This document shows, in pieces, positions 52,965 to 60,963 of a stretch of DNA of 60,963 nucleotides; positions within the stretch are counted from its first letter, which is position 1; each line of letters begins with the position of its first letter. Where the stretch lies: assembly GCF_030766825.1 (NCBI RefSeq), contig NZ_JASFDV010000035.1:1-60963 (forward strand). Reading direction: 5' to 3'. This DNA comes from Nocardiopsis sp. CC223A. Its GTDB lineage: Bacteria; Actinomycetota; Actinomycetes; Streptosporangiales; Streptosporangiaceae. A program made the translations under genes and the position numbers. Below the pieces are notes generated by a model. The model saw only the letters and a program-made list of their open reading frames with translations, had not been told where the DNA came from and made no database searches.

Positions 52965-54512
52965 ATGGAGCACGAGAGCGCCCCCACGGGCACCGGCACC
53001 GACCGGGGAGCCGACTACATCGTGGTGGGCACCGGCCCCGGCGGGTCCCCGGTGGTCCGGCGGCTGGTCGACGCCGGGCACCGGGTGACCGTCCTGGAGG
53101 CGGGGCCCACCGACGCCCGGCCCGAGATCGACGACCCGCGCGCCACGTTCGCCCTGTTCGGCACGGAGGTCGACTGGGGACTGCTCACCGAGCCGCAGGA
53201 GCACCTGGGCGGGCGCGTCCTCTACCTGCCGCGCGGCAGGACCCTGGGCGGGACCAGCGCGATCAACGGGATGGTCTACGTCCGCGGCGCGGCCGCCGAC
53301 TTCGACGCCTGGGAGGCCGCCGGGGCCGCCGGCTGGGCGTGGAAGGACGTGGAACCGTACTTCCGCCGACTGGAGGACTTCGGCCCCGAACCGGGTTCCG
53401 GACGGGGGAGCGGCGGGCCGCTGCCGGTCCGGCGCAACCCCGCCCCCGACCCGGTGGCCGCGGCGTTCGTCGCGGCGGCCGCGGGGGCCGGACATCCGCG
53501 CAACGACGACTACAACGACGGGGAGGCCCTCGGGGCGAGCCTCACCCAGGCCACCCTCGTGGACGGCGGGCGGGTGACCGCCTGGCGGGCGTACGTGGCC
53601 CCGGTCCTGGGCTCACCGCTGCTGACCGTGGTCACCGGGGCGCACGTGACCCGTGTGCTCATCGAGGACGGCCGGGCCGTCGGTGTGGAGTACCGCGCCG
53701 ACGACGGGGAGGTCCACACCGTGCGGGCCCGGCGCGAGGTGGTCCTGGCCGCGGGCGTGTTCGGCACACCGCAGATCCTCCTGCTCTCGGGCGTGGGGCC
53801 CGCCGACCACCTGCACGAACACGGCATCACCCGGGTCGTCGACCTGCCCGGTGTCGGCGAGAACCTGCGCGACCACGCGGTCGTCCCGGTGGTCTGGGAG
53901 CGGGCCGGAGCGGCCCCCGGACCGCAGGGGATCGGGGTGCAGGCGCAGTTGGTCCGCGACGGCTCCGAGAACTCGATGATCCGCCCGGACCGGCAGGGCA
54001 TGGTCATCCCCTACGTGTACTCGACCGTGCAGGAGGGCCTGCCCGCCTCGGGGTTCACGACGGTGGCGGTCGTGCTGCACCCGTACAGCACGGGCACGGT
54101 GCGGCTGCGCTCGGCCGACCCCGCCGACCCGCCGCGGATCGATCCCGCCGCGCTGTCCGACCCCAGGGACGTGGAGGCCCTGATGGAGGAGGTCGCGGTG
54201 CTCCGCGAACTGGGGCGGCGCCCGGAGCTGGCCGACCACGTGGCCGCGGAGGTGCATCCGGGTAAGGCCGACCTGCGGGAGTACGTCCACGCGGCGGCCG
54301 ACGCCGGGCACCACCAGGTGGGCACCGCCCGCATGGGCACCGACGCCCTCGCGGTCGTCGACCCGCGCCTGCGCGTGCGGGGCGTCGCGGGACTGCGGGT
54401 CGCGGACGCCTCGGTGATGCCGTTCACCCCGGCGGGCAACACCGCCGGTCCGACCTTCATGATCGGCGAGCGCGCCGCCGACCTCCTCCTGGAGGACCTG
54501 GCCACGGACTGA
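52965..54512 (+). CDS. GMC family FAD-dependent oxidoreductase
   Basis: A 515-residue GMC enzyme. The FAD motif is VVGTGPGGSPVVRRL, a slightly unusual version of GAGSAG. The GMC signature 1 is in LPRGRTLGGTSAINGMVYVRG and signature 2 in GVFGTPQILLLSGVGP. The catalytic His is in HHQVGTARMG and the partner residue in TPAGNTAGPTFMIGERAADL. Choline dehydrogenase-like and alcohol oxidase relatives act on primary alcohols; the substrate is unknown. ATG at 52965 has GGGGAGAG upstream. Confidence 0.92.
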   Translation: MEHESAPTGTGTDRGADYIVVGTGPGGSPVVRRLVDAGHRVTVLEAGPTDARPEIDDPRATFALFGTEVDWGLLTEPQEHLGGRVLYLPRGRTLGGTSAINGMVYVRGAAADFDAWEAAGAAGWAWKDVEPYFRRLEDFGPEPGSGRGSGGPLPVRRNPAPDPVAAAFVAAAAGAGHPRNDDYNDGEALGASLTQATLVDGGRVTAWRAYVAPVLGSPLLTVVTGAHVTRVLIEDGRAVGVEYRADDGEVHTVRARREVVLAAGVFGTPQILLLSGVGPADHLHEHGITRVVDLPGVGENLRDHAVVPVVWERAGAAPGPQGIGVQAQLVRDGSENSMIRPDRQGMVIPYVYSTVQEGLPASGFTTVAVVLHPYSTGTVRLRSADPADPPRIDPAALSDPRDVEALMEEVAVLRELGRRPELADHVAAEVHPGKADLREYVHAAADAGHHQVGTARMGTDALAVVDPRLRVRGVAGLRVADASVMPFTPAGNTAGPTFMIGERAADLLLEDLATD

Positions 54513-54625
54513 TCCGGGTCGCACGCCTGCCGGGCTATCGAATCTCAATGGATTATTATCGTTGCCCGAATGGTCGGTGGCGCCGGGGCGGACCGACCGC
54601 AGGCGGAACCGGAAGAGGTCGTCCG

Positions 54626-54880
54626 ATGCCGATCGTCGTCGACATCGACGTGATGCTGGCCAAGCGGAAGATGGCCGTGGGCGAACTGGCCGAACGCATC
54701 GGCATCACCCCCGCGAACCTCGCCGTCCTCAAGAACGGCCGGGCCAAGGCCGTGCGCTTCACAACGCTGGAGGCCCTGTGCGAGGTCCTCGACTGCCAGC
54801 CCGGCGACCTGCTGCGCTGGGAGCCCGCCGGGCCCGCGGCCGGGGACCCCGGCGGCCCGGGGGCGACCGCCCCGAAGTGA
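54626..54880 (+). CDS. Small Cro/CI-type (YozG-like) transcriptional regulator
   Basis: An 84-residue helix-turn-helix protein: IVVDIDVMLAKRKMAVGELA, RIGITPANLAVLKNGRAKAV and LEALCEVLDCQPGDLLRWEP. Members usually sit beside a DUF2975 membrane protein; none is here. GGAAGAGG precedes the ATG. A short AT-rich segment at 54536-54565 probably holds the promoter. Targets are unknown. Confidence 0.88.
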   Translation: MPIVVDIDVMLAKRKMAVGELAERIGITPANLAVLKNGRAKAVRFTTLEALCEVLDCQPGDLLRWEPAGPAAGDPGGPGATAPK

Positions 54881-54994
54881 CGGCGCTCATATCCCCCGGC
54901 GTTGAACCGGCGGGCCCCCTCCCCCGTTTCCCCGGGTAAGGAGTCGGACGCACCGGGTGCGGACGACAGATGATCCACGGACCCGAGGGGGACC

Positions 54995-55675
54995 ATGCGA
55001 ACCGGAACGAAGATCGCGATCGGGGCGGGTACGGCCGTCGTGGTGCTGGGCGGGGCGGCCCTGGTGTTCGGCCCCGGCCTGTACGCCGACATGAACGCGG
55101 ACCGGGCGGAGGCGGCGCCCACCGTCGACTCCCCCGGGGTGAGCGACGTGACCGACGTGGCCGCGTTCAACGGCGACTGGACCGTGGTCGAGGGCGAGTC
55201 CTACGCCGGGTACCGGGTGGACGAGGTGCTCCAGGGCCAGGACGTCACCGTCACCGGCCGCACCCCGGACGTGGCGGGCACCGTCTCCGTCGCGGACGGG
55301 TCGGTCACCGCCGCCGAGATCACCGTGGACATGACCACGGTCGCCACCGACAACGACAACCGCGACGAGTACTTCCGCGACAACGCCCTGAACACCGGCG
55401 AGTTCCCGACCTCGACGTTCACGCTGACCGAGCCGGTGGCCGTGGAGCCCGGCGCCGAGTCCGTTGCGCTGGTCGGCGACCTCACCGTCCACGGGGTCAC
55501 CGTGCCGGTGACCATCGACGCCGAGGTCGGCCTCACCGACACCGGGGCGCGGGTCGCCGGGAGCGTCCCCGTCACCTTCGCCGACTTCGGCGTCCAGGCC
55601 CCCGACCTCGGCTTCGTGTCCGTGGAGGAGGCCGGGGAGGTCGAGTTCCTCCTCGATCTCGTGCAGAATCCGTAA
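54995..55675 (+). CDS. YceI family protein with N-terminal membrane anchor
   Basis: A 226-residue protein. Residues about 8-28 (IAIGAGTAVVVLGGAALVFG) form a signal anchor. The YceI lipocalin-like barrel follows: NGDWTVVEGESYAGYRVDEV, ITVDMTTVATDNDNRDEYF, NTGEFPTSTFTLTEPV and VTFADFGVQAPDLGF. YceI proteins bind isoprenoid chains. Its stop is 1 bp before the sigma factor start and the anti-sigma gene follows, so the three form one operon. Confidence 0.9.
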   Translation: MRTGTKIAIGAGTAVVVLGGAALVFGPGLYADMNADRAEAAPTVDSPGVSDVTDVAAFNGDWTVVEGESYAGYRVDEVLQGQDVTVTGRTPDVAGTVSVADGSVTAAEITVDMTTVATDNDNRDEYFRDNALNTGEFPTSTFTLTEPVAVEPGAESVALVGDLTVHGVTVPVTIDAEVGLTDTGARVAGSVPVTFADFGVQAPDLGFVSVEEAGEVEFLLDLVQNP

Positions 55676-55676
55676 C

Positions 55677-56207
55677 GTGGCCACGGACCCGCCCGGCGGG
55701 CGCGCCGGGCCCTCGGACGACCTGCTCACCGCGCTGCACGCGGCGCACGCCGACAGGCTGCACCGCTATGTGCTGCGGCTGACCGGTGACGTCCCCCTGG
55801 CCCAGGACGTCGTCCAGGAGACCCTGCTGCGCGCCTGGCGGCGCCCCGACGTCATGGCCCGGGAGGAGGGCGCCGTCCGCGCCTGGCTGTACACGGTCGC
55901 CCGCAACCTCGTCATCGACGAGATGCGCAGCGCCCGGCACAGCCGCGAGCTCACCACCGACCGGCCGCCGGAGAACCCCCAGGCCGACCGCAGCCAGGCG
56001 GTGCTGGACGCGTGGCTGGTCGCGGACGCCCTGTCCGCGCTGTCCGCCGAGCACCGGGCCGTGGTCGTGGGAGCGTACTACCGCGGCCGGTCGGTGGAGG
56101 AGCTGGCCGCCGAGCAGCAGATCCCGGCGGGGACCGTCAAGTCCCGCCTGCACTACGCCCTGCGCGCCATGCGCCTGGCCCTCCAGGAGAAAGGAGTCTC
56201 ACCATGA
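55677..56207 (+). CDS. ECF RNA polymerase sigma factor (SigK/SigL-like)
   Basis: A 176-residue ECF sigma factor. Region 2 has VLRLTGDVPLAQDVVQETLL and RAWLYTVARNLVIDEMRS. Region 4 has LSAEHRAVVVGAYYRGRSVE and ELAAEQQIPAGTVKSRLHYA. The GTG start lies 1 bp after yceI, and its end overlaps the anti-sigma start by ATGA, so production of the pair is coupled. It would activate its own operon on an envelope signal. No ECF promoter was assigned. Confidence 0.93.
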   Translation: MATDPPGGRAGPSDDLLTALHAAHADRLHRYVLRLTGDVPLAQDVVQETLLRAWRRPDVMAREEGAVRAWLYTVARNLVIDEMRSARHSRELTTDRPPENPQADRSQAVLDAWLVADALSALSAEHRAVVVGAYYRGRSVEELAAEQQIPAGTVKSRLHYALRAMRLALQEKGVSP

Positions 56208-56932
56208 CCTCCCCGGTGGCGGGCGGGGGCGACCCGTACCGCGAGTGGGACGGCGCGTACATCCTGGGCGCGCTGAACCCGCGGGAGCGCCGCGAGTTCG
56301 AGGAGCACCTGCTGGTCTGCGGCTCCTGCCGGGAGGCCGTGGCGGAGCTGGCCGGCATGCCCGGGCTGCTGGGCACGGTGCCGGTCGAGGAGGCGCTGGC
56401 CATGGCTTCGGCGGACGACCCGTCCGAGGCCCCGGACGCCGTCCCGCTGGCGTCGGTGGCCGCGGCGGCCCGGCGGCGCCGGACCCGCGGCCGGGCGCTG
56501 CTGGCGTCGGTCGCGGCCGGTGCGGTCCTGGTGGCCGGGGCGGGCGGCTGGGTCGTGGGCCGGGGCGGGCCCGAACCCGCCGCACCGGTCGCGCAGGCCC
56601 CGCAGGTTCCACCGGCCCCGCAGACCGTCGAGCTGAGCCCGGTGGGCGAGGCCGAGCTGTGGGCGTCGGTGACGGTCACCCCCACGGCCTGGGGGACCCG
56701 GTTCGACTGGACCTGCGACTACCCGGCCACCGGCGGGACCGACGACATCGTGTACACGCTCGTCCTGGTGGACGACGAGGGCGCGCGGTCGACCGCGGCC
56801 ACGTGGTCGTGGACCGAGTCCGGTTCGCCCTCGGGGCTGGGCGCCTCCACAGCGCTGCCCGTGGACCGGATCGACAGCGTCGAGATCGGCCTGGTGGGGT
56901 CCGAGGACGCGCTGGCCTCCGGCAGGGTCTGA
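56204..56932 (+). CDS. Membrane anti-sigma factor with zinc-finger domain
   Basis: A 242-residue anti-sigma factor. The N-terminal zinc-binding anti-sigma domain has His35, Cys39 and Cys42 (HLLVCGSC). An Arg-rich stretch leads into one membrane span (LLASVAAGAVLVAGAGGWVV, about 101-120). The C-terminal extracytoplasmic domain, about 115 residues, resembles RskA-type sensor ends. It holds the ECF factor inactive until cleaved or released. AAGGAG precedes the ATG. A MITE copy begins 10 bp after its stop. Confidence 0.9.
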   Translation: MTSPVAGGGDPYREWDGAYILGALNPRERREFEEHLLVCGSCREAVAELAGMPGLLGTVPVEEALAMASADDPSEAPDAVPLASVAAAARRRRTRGRALLASVAAGAVLVAGAGGWVVGRGGPEPAAPVAQAPQVPPAPQTVELSPVGEAELWASVTVTPTAWGTRFDWTCDYPATGGTDDIVYTLVLVDDEGARSTAATWSWTESGSPSGLGASTALPVDRIDSVEIGLVGSEDALASGRV

Positions 56933-56942
56933 CGGCCGAAGG

Positions 56943-57068
56943 GACGGTGTCCCACCGAGTGGTGTGACTTCGTTCGGCCCCCGCGCCCCGGAGGCAACGA
57001 CATGTTGGTCGGCGATCCGTTCTTGTCCGAACATCCGTTGTTCTCACACCACTCGACGGGACATGACC
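56943..57068. mobile_element. MITE-like element, copy A (126 bp)
   Basis: The left end carries GGTGTCCCACCGAGTGGTGT and the right end, in reverse, GGTCATGTCCCGTCGAGTGG. It is flanked by a perfect 8-bp duplication GCCGAAGG at 56935-56942 and 57069-57076. It is most similar to copy C. The insertion lies between the anti-sigma stop and the convergent stop at 57100, so the element may now act as the terminator region. There is no transposase. Confidence 0.9.
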
Positions 57069-57099
57069 GCCGAAGGTCCTGTTCGGGGCCGGGTCCGGG

Positions 57100-58452
57100 T
57101 CAGACCGGGGCGGTGCGGCCGAACAGGTGGGCCAGCGCCCCCTCCAGGTAGGGGTACCGGAACCGGTGCCCCGCCGCCAGCAGGCGGGTGGGCACCACCC
57201 GCTGGTCCGCCAGCGCGACCTCGTCCGCGCCCTCCCGGCCCAGCAGGACCGCCGGGGCCCAGCCCGGGACCGGGAGGAGCGCCGGGCGGCGCAGGGTGCG
57301 GGCGAGCGCCCGCGCGTGGTCGGCCTCGCGCACCGGGTGCGGGGCCACCGCGTTGACCGGGCCCGACAGGTCCTCGTCCAGGATCGCGCGCAGGTAGACG
57401 TCGGACAGGTCGTCGGCGCCGATCCACGCCCGCCACTGCCGCCCGTGGCCGAGCCTGCCGCCCAGCCCCGCCGCGAACAGCGGGTACTGGAGGCCCAGCG
57501 CCCCGCCCGCCGGGGTCTGCACGATGCCGGTGCGCACCTGCACGCACCGCACCCCCGCGGCGGCGGCCGGGCCGGTCGCCGCCTCCCAGTCGGCGACCAG
57601 GTCGGCCAGGAACCCGTCGCCGCGCGGGCTGTCCTCGGTGAGCACCTCGTCGCCGCGGTCGGGCCCGTAGTAGCCGATCGCGGAGGCCGTGACGAGCACG
57701 CCCGGGCCGCCGTCCCCGACCCGTGCGGCGGCCAGCTCGGCCAGCGCCCGGGTGGGCCCGACGCGGCTGTCGCGCACGGCGTCCTTGTGCCGGTCGGTGA
57801 AGCGGCCGAACAGCGATTCCCCGGCCAGGTGCACCAGGGCGTCCACCCCGTCGAGCAGGTCGGGGGCGGGGGCGGCCGGGTCCCAGCGGCGTTCCCCGGC
57901 GTCCCGCGGGTCGTGCCGCACCAGCCGGACCACCCGGTGCCCGGAGGTGGTGAGCAGTGCGCACAGGTTGCGGCCGATCAGCCCGCCCGACCCGGTGACG
58001 GCGACGGTCACCGGCCGGTCCGACCAGGCGCGGGAGCGCTCCAGGGCGGCCAGGTCGTCGGCGAGCTGGGCGTGCCGGTAGGCGAACACGGGCCGCAGCA
58101 CCGCGTCGGGCACGGAGGTCGCGATCCGGTCGATGACGCGGGTGCCGCCGCTCTCGTCCTCCTCGAATTCGTGGGCGTGCGTCCACGACAGCACCGCCGA
58201 CAGCGGCCGTCCGGCCAGCCGGTCGGCGAACCGGCGGGGCGGATCGTAGCGTTCGGGCAGGTGGGCGGCGACCCAGCGCATCCCGCCCGGGAAGGTCAGC
58301 ACCGCCACGCCGTCGCGCAGGGAGTCGGCCTCGGCGGTGAGCCGGACCGGCTGCCAGGGCGGACTCAGGCGGGCGAACGCCCCCGGCCGCCCGTGCCAGG
58401 CGAACACCTCGTCCCGTGGTGCGGGCACCACACTCTCGTACCGGAAGACCAT
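57100..58452 (-). CDS. TIGR01777 family epimerase with N-terminal SRPBCC-type domain
   Basis: A 450-residue two-domain protein. The N-terminal part (about 1-145) is a START/SRPBCC-like lipid-binding domain with VFRYESVVPAPRDEVFAWH and WTHAHEFEEDESGGTRVIDR. The C-terminal part is an atypical SDR (YfcH/SulA type) with VAVTGSGGLIGRNLCALL, LVHLAGESLFGRF and a DVLVTAS-like strand VLVTASAIGYYG. The fusion is common in actinobacteria; the substrate is unknown. Its stop is convergent with MITE copy A and the anti-sigma gene. Confidence 0.9.
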   Translation of the reverse strand: MVFRYESVVPAPRDEVFAWHGRPGAFARLSPPWQPVRLTAEADSLRDGVAVLTFPGGMRWVAAHLPERYDPPRRFADRLAGRPLSAVLSWTHAHEFEEDESGGTRVIDRIATSVPDAVLRPVFAYRHAQLADDLAALERSRAWSDRPVTVAVTGSGGLIGRNLCALLTTSGHRVVRLVRHDPRDAGERRWDPAAPAPDLLDGVDALVHLAGESLFGRFTDRHKDAVRDSRVGPTRALAELAAARVGDGGPGVLVTASAIGYYGPDRGDEVLTEDSPRGDGFLADLVADWEAATGPAAAAGVRCVQVRTGIVQTPAGGALGLQYPLFAAGLGGRLGHGRQWRAWIGADDLSDVYLRAILDEDLSGPVNAVAPHPVREADHARALARTLRRPALLPVPGWAPAVLLGREGADEVALADQRVVPTRLLAAGHRFRYPYLEGALAHLFGRTAPV

Positions 58453-58649
58453 GCCGCTCCTCGCGTCGCCACCTCACCGCCTGTGGACACGCTAGCGCGG
58501 GAGCGGCCGCAGTCCAGTGGACGGGCCGGGCGGAGCCCGATCCCCGCCGGATTCCCGCCCCCGCGCCCCCGCGCCGCCGTGCCGCCGTGCGCGAAGGGCG
58601 CGGCCCGGCCGGGGAACGGCGGGGCCCGGTCCCGGGTTCCCGCCCCTGC

Positions 58650-59423
58650 TCAGTCCTGCGTGAGGAACGCGGTCACGGCCCCGGCCAGGACGCGGTGGGC
58701 ATCGGCGTCGGTGATGCGGGCGGTCCCGTCCCCGGACTGGTCGCCGTAGGCGCCGAACTGGGCGTGGTTCATGCCGTCGATCTCCACCGGTTCCGTGTCC
58801 GGGGGCAGGTGGGGGCGGGCGGCGTCGATCGTCTCCGGGTCGGACAGGGCGTCCTGGCCGCCGGAGACGGACAGCACCCGCAGGTCGTCGCGGTCGGCGA
58901 GGCCGGCGCCCTCGGTGGCGTAGGAGCCCCACAGCACCAGTCCGGCCAGGGACAGGTCCGGGTCGCCGCCGGCGTGGGCGGCGGCCATGGCCCCGCCGAG
59001 GGAGTGCCCGCCCAGGTACCAGTGGTCCACGCCCTCGCCGTGGGCGGCCGCGGCCGTGTCGGCGCGGCCGGGGGCCAGGACCGCGAAGTTGAGGGGCATC
59101 CGGGGGATGACCACGGTGACCCCGGCGTCCCGGACGATCGGCGCCCAGGGTGCGGCGTAGGCCTCGGCCTCCACCCGGGCGCCGGGGTAGAACACCACGC
59201 CGGTGCCGTCCCCGCCGTCGGCGGGCGTGAGGACGACGGCGTCGTCGGCGATGTCGATCCGCACCTCGGGCAGTGCGAGGGCCTGCCCCAGGGGTCCGGG
59301 CTCGGCGCGGTAGGCGTTCAGGCCCCAGGCGGCGAACCCGCCGACCGCCGCGGCCAGGAGGGCGAGGACGACCGCGATCGCGATGAACGCCCGGCGGCGG
59401 GGGGCGCCGCGTGCAGGGCTCAC
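58650..59423 (-). CDS. Membrane-anchored alpha/beta hydrolase (dienelactone hydrolase-like)
   Basis: A protein of about 257 residues. The N-terminal hydrophobic segment FIAIAVVLALLAAAVGGFAA anchors it, with the catalytic part outside. It has TGVVFYPGARVEAEAYAAPW, VTVVIPRMPLNFAVL, nucleophile Ser in YLGGHSLGGAMA, and the acid and His in VSGGQDALSD and DGMNHAQFGAYG. The DUF/PGAP-type name is alpha/beta hydrolase 5. GTG at 59423 is the best available start but has no clear ribosome site. It is divergent from TspO across a region with a palindromic site. Confidence 0.82.
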   Translation of the reverse strand: MSPARGAPRRRAFIAIAVVLALLAAAVGGFAAWGLNAYRAEPGPLGQALALPEVRIDIADDAVVLTPADGGDGTGVVFYPGARVEAEAYAAPWAPIVRDAGVTVVIPRMPLNFAVLAPGRADTAAAAHGEGVDHWYLGGHSLGGAMAAAHAGGDPDLSLAGLVLWGSYATEGAGLADRDDLRVLSVSGGQDALSDPETIDAARPHLPPDTEPVEIDGMNHAQFGAYGDQSGDGTARITDADAHRVLAGAVTAFLTQD

Positions 59424-59508
59424 CGGAGCGCCCGGGGTTCGCGGTCTGCGGCGACGGCCTCCATCGGTGATCGGGCCGTCGTGTTCCGTAGATTCATCAC
59501 GGAATCCA

Positions 59509-59532
59509 AGATACTTTCTTGTCAGTACTTCT
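59509..59532. promoter_or_regulatory. GTAC-type inverted repeat between the hydrolase and tspO genes
   Basis: AGATACTTTCTTGTCAGTAC followed by TTCT. TACTT and AGTA half sites flank TTCTTGTC. The AT-rich site lies between the two divergent genes and shares CTTTYTTGTCAG with the palindrome at 25169-25196, so the same or a related HxlR-type protein may bind. It can also contain promoter elements for either gene. Confidence 0.45.
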
Positions 59533-59582
59533 GGCGACGAAAACCGGCGCCACCCGCACCGGCCGAGGCACAGGGGGTCACC

Positions 59583-60095
59583 ATGGGAGCCACCGCACAC
59601 CACGACGCGCAGACGGGACCGTCGGTCCCGGCCCAGGCCATCGCGCTGGCGGTACTCCTGGCCGCGGCCTTCGGCAGCGCCCTGCTCGGGGTGCTGGCCG
59701 GCCCCGACACCGCGGGAGAGTACGCACGCCTGACCCGCCCCGGCTGGGCTCCGCCCTCCTCGGTGTTCGGCCCGGTCTGGACGGTGCTGTACACCGCCAT
59801 CGCGGTATCGGGCTGGCTGGTGTGGCGGCGCGGGGGCCTGCGCGGTGCCGCGCTGGGGCTCTTCGCCGGGCAGCTCGTGCTCAACGCCCTGTGGACGCCG
59901 CTGTTCTTCGCCGCCGGGATGCGCGGCGCCGCCCTGGTCGACATCGTGCTGCTGCTGGCCCTGATCACCGCCACGATCGCGGTCTTCTCCCGCGCCTCGC
60001 GCACGGCCGCGCTGCTGCTGGTGCCGTACTGGGCGTGGGTGGCCTTCGCCACCGGGCTCAACGCGGCCGTCTGGTGGCTCAACCGCGGTGCGTGA
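59583..60095 (+). CDS. TspO/MBR family membrane protein
   Basis: A 170-residue protein with five membrane spans. Family motifs are visible: YARLTRPGWAPPSSVFGPVW (the PPxxxFxPVW block), GLFAGQLVLNALWTPLFFAA and VPYWAWVAFATGLNAAVWWLN. TspO binds porphyrins and related ligands and has been linked to tetrapyrrole and stress control in bacteria. It has normal length and appears intact. The ribosome site is weak (GGGGGTCACC). Confidence 0.92.
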   Translation: MGATAHHDAQTGPSVPAQAIALAVLLAAAFGSALLGVLAGPDTAGEYARLTRPGWAPPSSVFGPVWTVLYTAIAVSGWLVWRRGGLRGAALGLFAGQLVLNALWTPLFFAAGMRGAALVDIVLLLALITATIAVFSRASRTAALLLVPYWAWVAFATGLNAAVWWLNRGA

Positions 60096-60177
60096 GGCCG
60101 CACCGCACGGGTCGATGAGGGGATCCTCGGACGGCACTGCCAGACTGGGCGGCGCAGCCGACCGATCCCGGGGAGTC

Positions 60178-60963
60178 ATGGTGGAACGCGATCACGACCT
60201 CGCCCTGTTCGGCGCGACCGGGTACACCGGCGCGCTGACCGCCGCGTACCTGGCGGCGCACGTGCCGGCCGGGACCCGTTGGGCGCTGGCCGGGCGCAAC
60301 CGGGACAAGCTCGCCGCGCTGCGCGAGCGCCTGGCCGTGCAGGCCCCCGGGACCCCGCTGCCCGACCTGCTGGTGGCCGACGTCGGCGACGCGAAGTCCG
60401 TGCGGGCGCTGGCCGCGTCGGCGCGGGCGGTCGTCTCCACCGTCGGCCCCTACTCCGCCCACGGCGCGCCGCTGGTCGCGGCCTGCGCCGCCGAGGGCAC
60501 CGACTACCTGGACCTGTGCGGGGAGCCGGAGTTCGTCGACCGCATGTACGTGGAGCACCATGCCACGGCCGTGGAGACCGGGGCGCGGATCGTGCACGCC
60601 TGCGGGTTCGACTCCGTCCCGCACGACCTGGGCGCGTGGTTCACCGTACAGCGCCTGCCCGAGGGCGTGCCGCTGCACGTCGAGGGGTTCGTGCGGGCCA
60701 AGGGCACCCCGTCCGGCGGGACCCTCCACTCCCTGCTGGGCGCGTTCGCCGATCCCGGCCGCACCCTGGCGGCGGCCCGGGAACGGCGCCTGCGGGAGGA
60801 GCCGCCCGCCGGGCGGCGGGTGCGGGTGGACCGGCGGGGCGTGCCGCGCACCCGGCTGGCCCGGGGGTGGACGCTGCCGATGCCCTCCCTGGACCCGCAG
60901 GTGGTGGTGCGGTCGGCCGCCGCGTCGGAGCGGTACGGGCCGGACTTCACGTACGGGCACTAC
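60178..60963 (+). CDS. Saccharopine dehydrogenase-like (trans-acting enoyl reductase type) protein, 3' end missing
   Basis: The frame stays open to the window end, giving 262 residues of a protein normally near 390-420. The N-terminal Rossmann motif is LALFGATGYTGALTAAYLAA. It continues with WALAGRNRDKLAALRE, VVSTVGPYSAHGAPLVAACA, TDYLDLCGEPEFVDRM and HACGFDSVPHDLGAW, as in the mycobacterial Rv2449c/Rv2953 family. Rv2953 is a trans-acting enoyl reductase for lipids. ATG at 60178 has GGGGAG upstream; a GTG follows immediately. The C-terminal part lies outside the window. Confidence 0.88.
   Translation, partial: MVERDHDLALFGATGYTGALTAAYLAAHVPAGTRWALAGRNRDKLAALRERLAVQAPGTPLPDLLVADVGDAKSVRALAASARAVVSTVGPYSAHGAPLVAACAAEGTDYLDLCGEPEFVDRMYVEHHATAVETGARIVHACGFDSVPHDLGAWFTVQRLPEGVPLHVEGFVRAKGTPSGGTLHSLLGAFADPGRTLAAARERRLREEPPAGRRVRVDRRGVPRTRLARGWTLPMPSLDPQVVVRSAAASERYGPDFTYGHY

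Overview
The window is high-GC DNA with many GTG starts, tightly overlapping genes and AfsR, MocR, PaaX and IclR type regulators. It looks like the chromosome of a soil actinomycete; a Nocardiopsis or Streptomyces-like relative is plausible, but the genus is an inference. No rRNA, tRNA, phage, full-length IS or CRISPR array was seen.

The first third is a catabolic island for plant phenolics. Behind a PaaX-type repressor, a run at 4.1-14.1 kb encodes an SDR dehydrogenase, an amidohydrolase, an acyl-CoA ligase, a MaoC hydratase, an MHS-type transporter, a vanillate O-demethylase pair, an aldehyde dehydrogenase and a zinc alcohol dehydrogenase. The first four have the gene content of the non-beta-oxidative hydroxycinnamate routes known as Phd/Cou, with a MaoC protein in the hydratase role. 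A second block at 17.3-23.1 kb carries pobA, an IclR regulator and pcaH-pcaG-pcaB-pcaL, which take 4-hydroxybenzoate and protocatechuate to 3-oxoadipate. Two matching operator-like sites flank the IclR gene. The last beta-ketoadipate steps (PcaIJ, PcaF) are not in the window.

Between these blocks lie a broken isochorismatase-type hydrolase, a CYTH/CHAD protein and an orphan Cas6e-like gene that seems to lack the catalytic histidine. The middle (23-36 kb) is a mixed accessory region: a decayed TPR/CHAT gene, an NmrA-type reductase, an AI-2E transporter, an HxlR regulator, a universal stress protein, an O-methyltransferase, an AlkD-type glycosylase, a PNPOx/MocR divergent pair and a secreted glycosylhydrolase. 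From 33 to 43 kb come iron-uptake genes: a siderophore-interacting reductase, a type II thioesterase, two half ABC transporters with complementary degenerate ATP sites, and a ferri-siderophore lipoprotein, with two iron boxes. The rest holds a variant PRPP synthetase, an FdhF/YdeP molybdoenzyme, hydrolases, SDRs, a GMC oxidoreductase, a YceI-sigma-anti-sigma operon, a TIGR01777 epimerase, TspO and a truncated saccharopine dehydrogenase-like reductase.

The most interesting hidden feature is a family of small non-autonomous mobile elements (MITE-like). There are four copies, at 16988, 26446, 31642 and 56943. Each has about 25-bp terminal inverted repeats and an 8-bp target duplication, perfect in three copies and near-perfect in the fourth. 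Three copies are the same 126-bp element; one is a 218-bp variant with a different interior. Copies sit on a ribosome binding site, in a regulator promoter and at a 3' end. Other repeats are a 24-bp minisatellite between the ABC genes, a 130-bp tandem duplication upstream of the siderophore-binding lipoprotein, and a 71-bp direct repeat near 29.4 kb.
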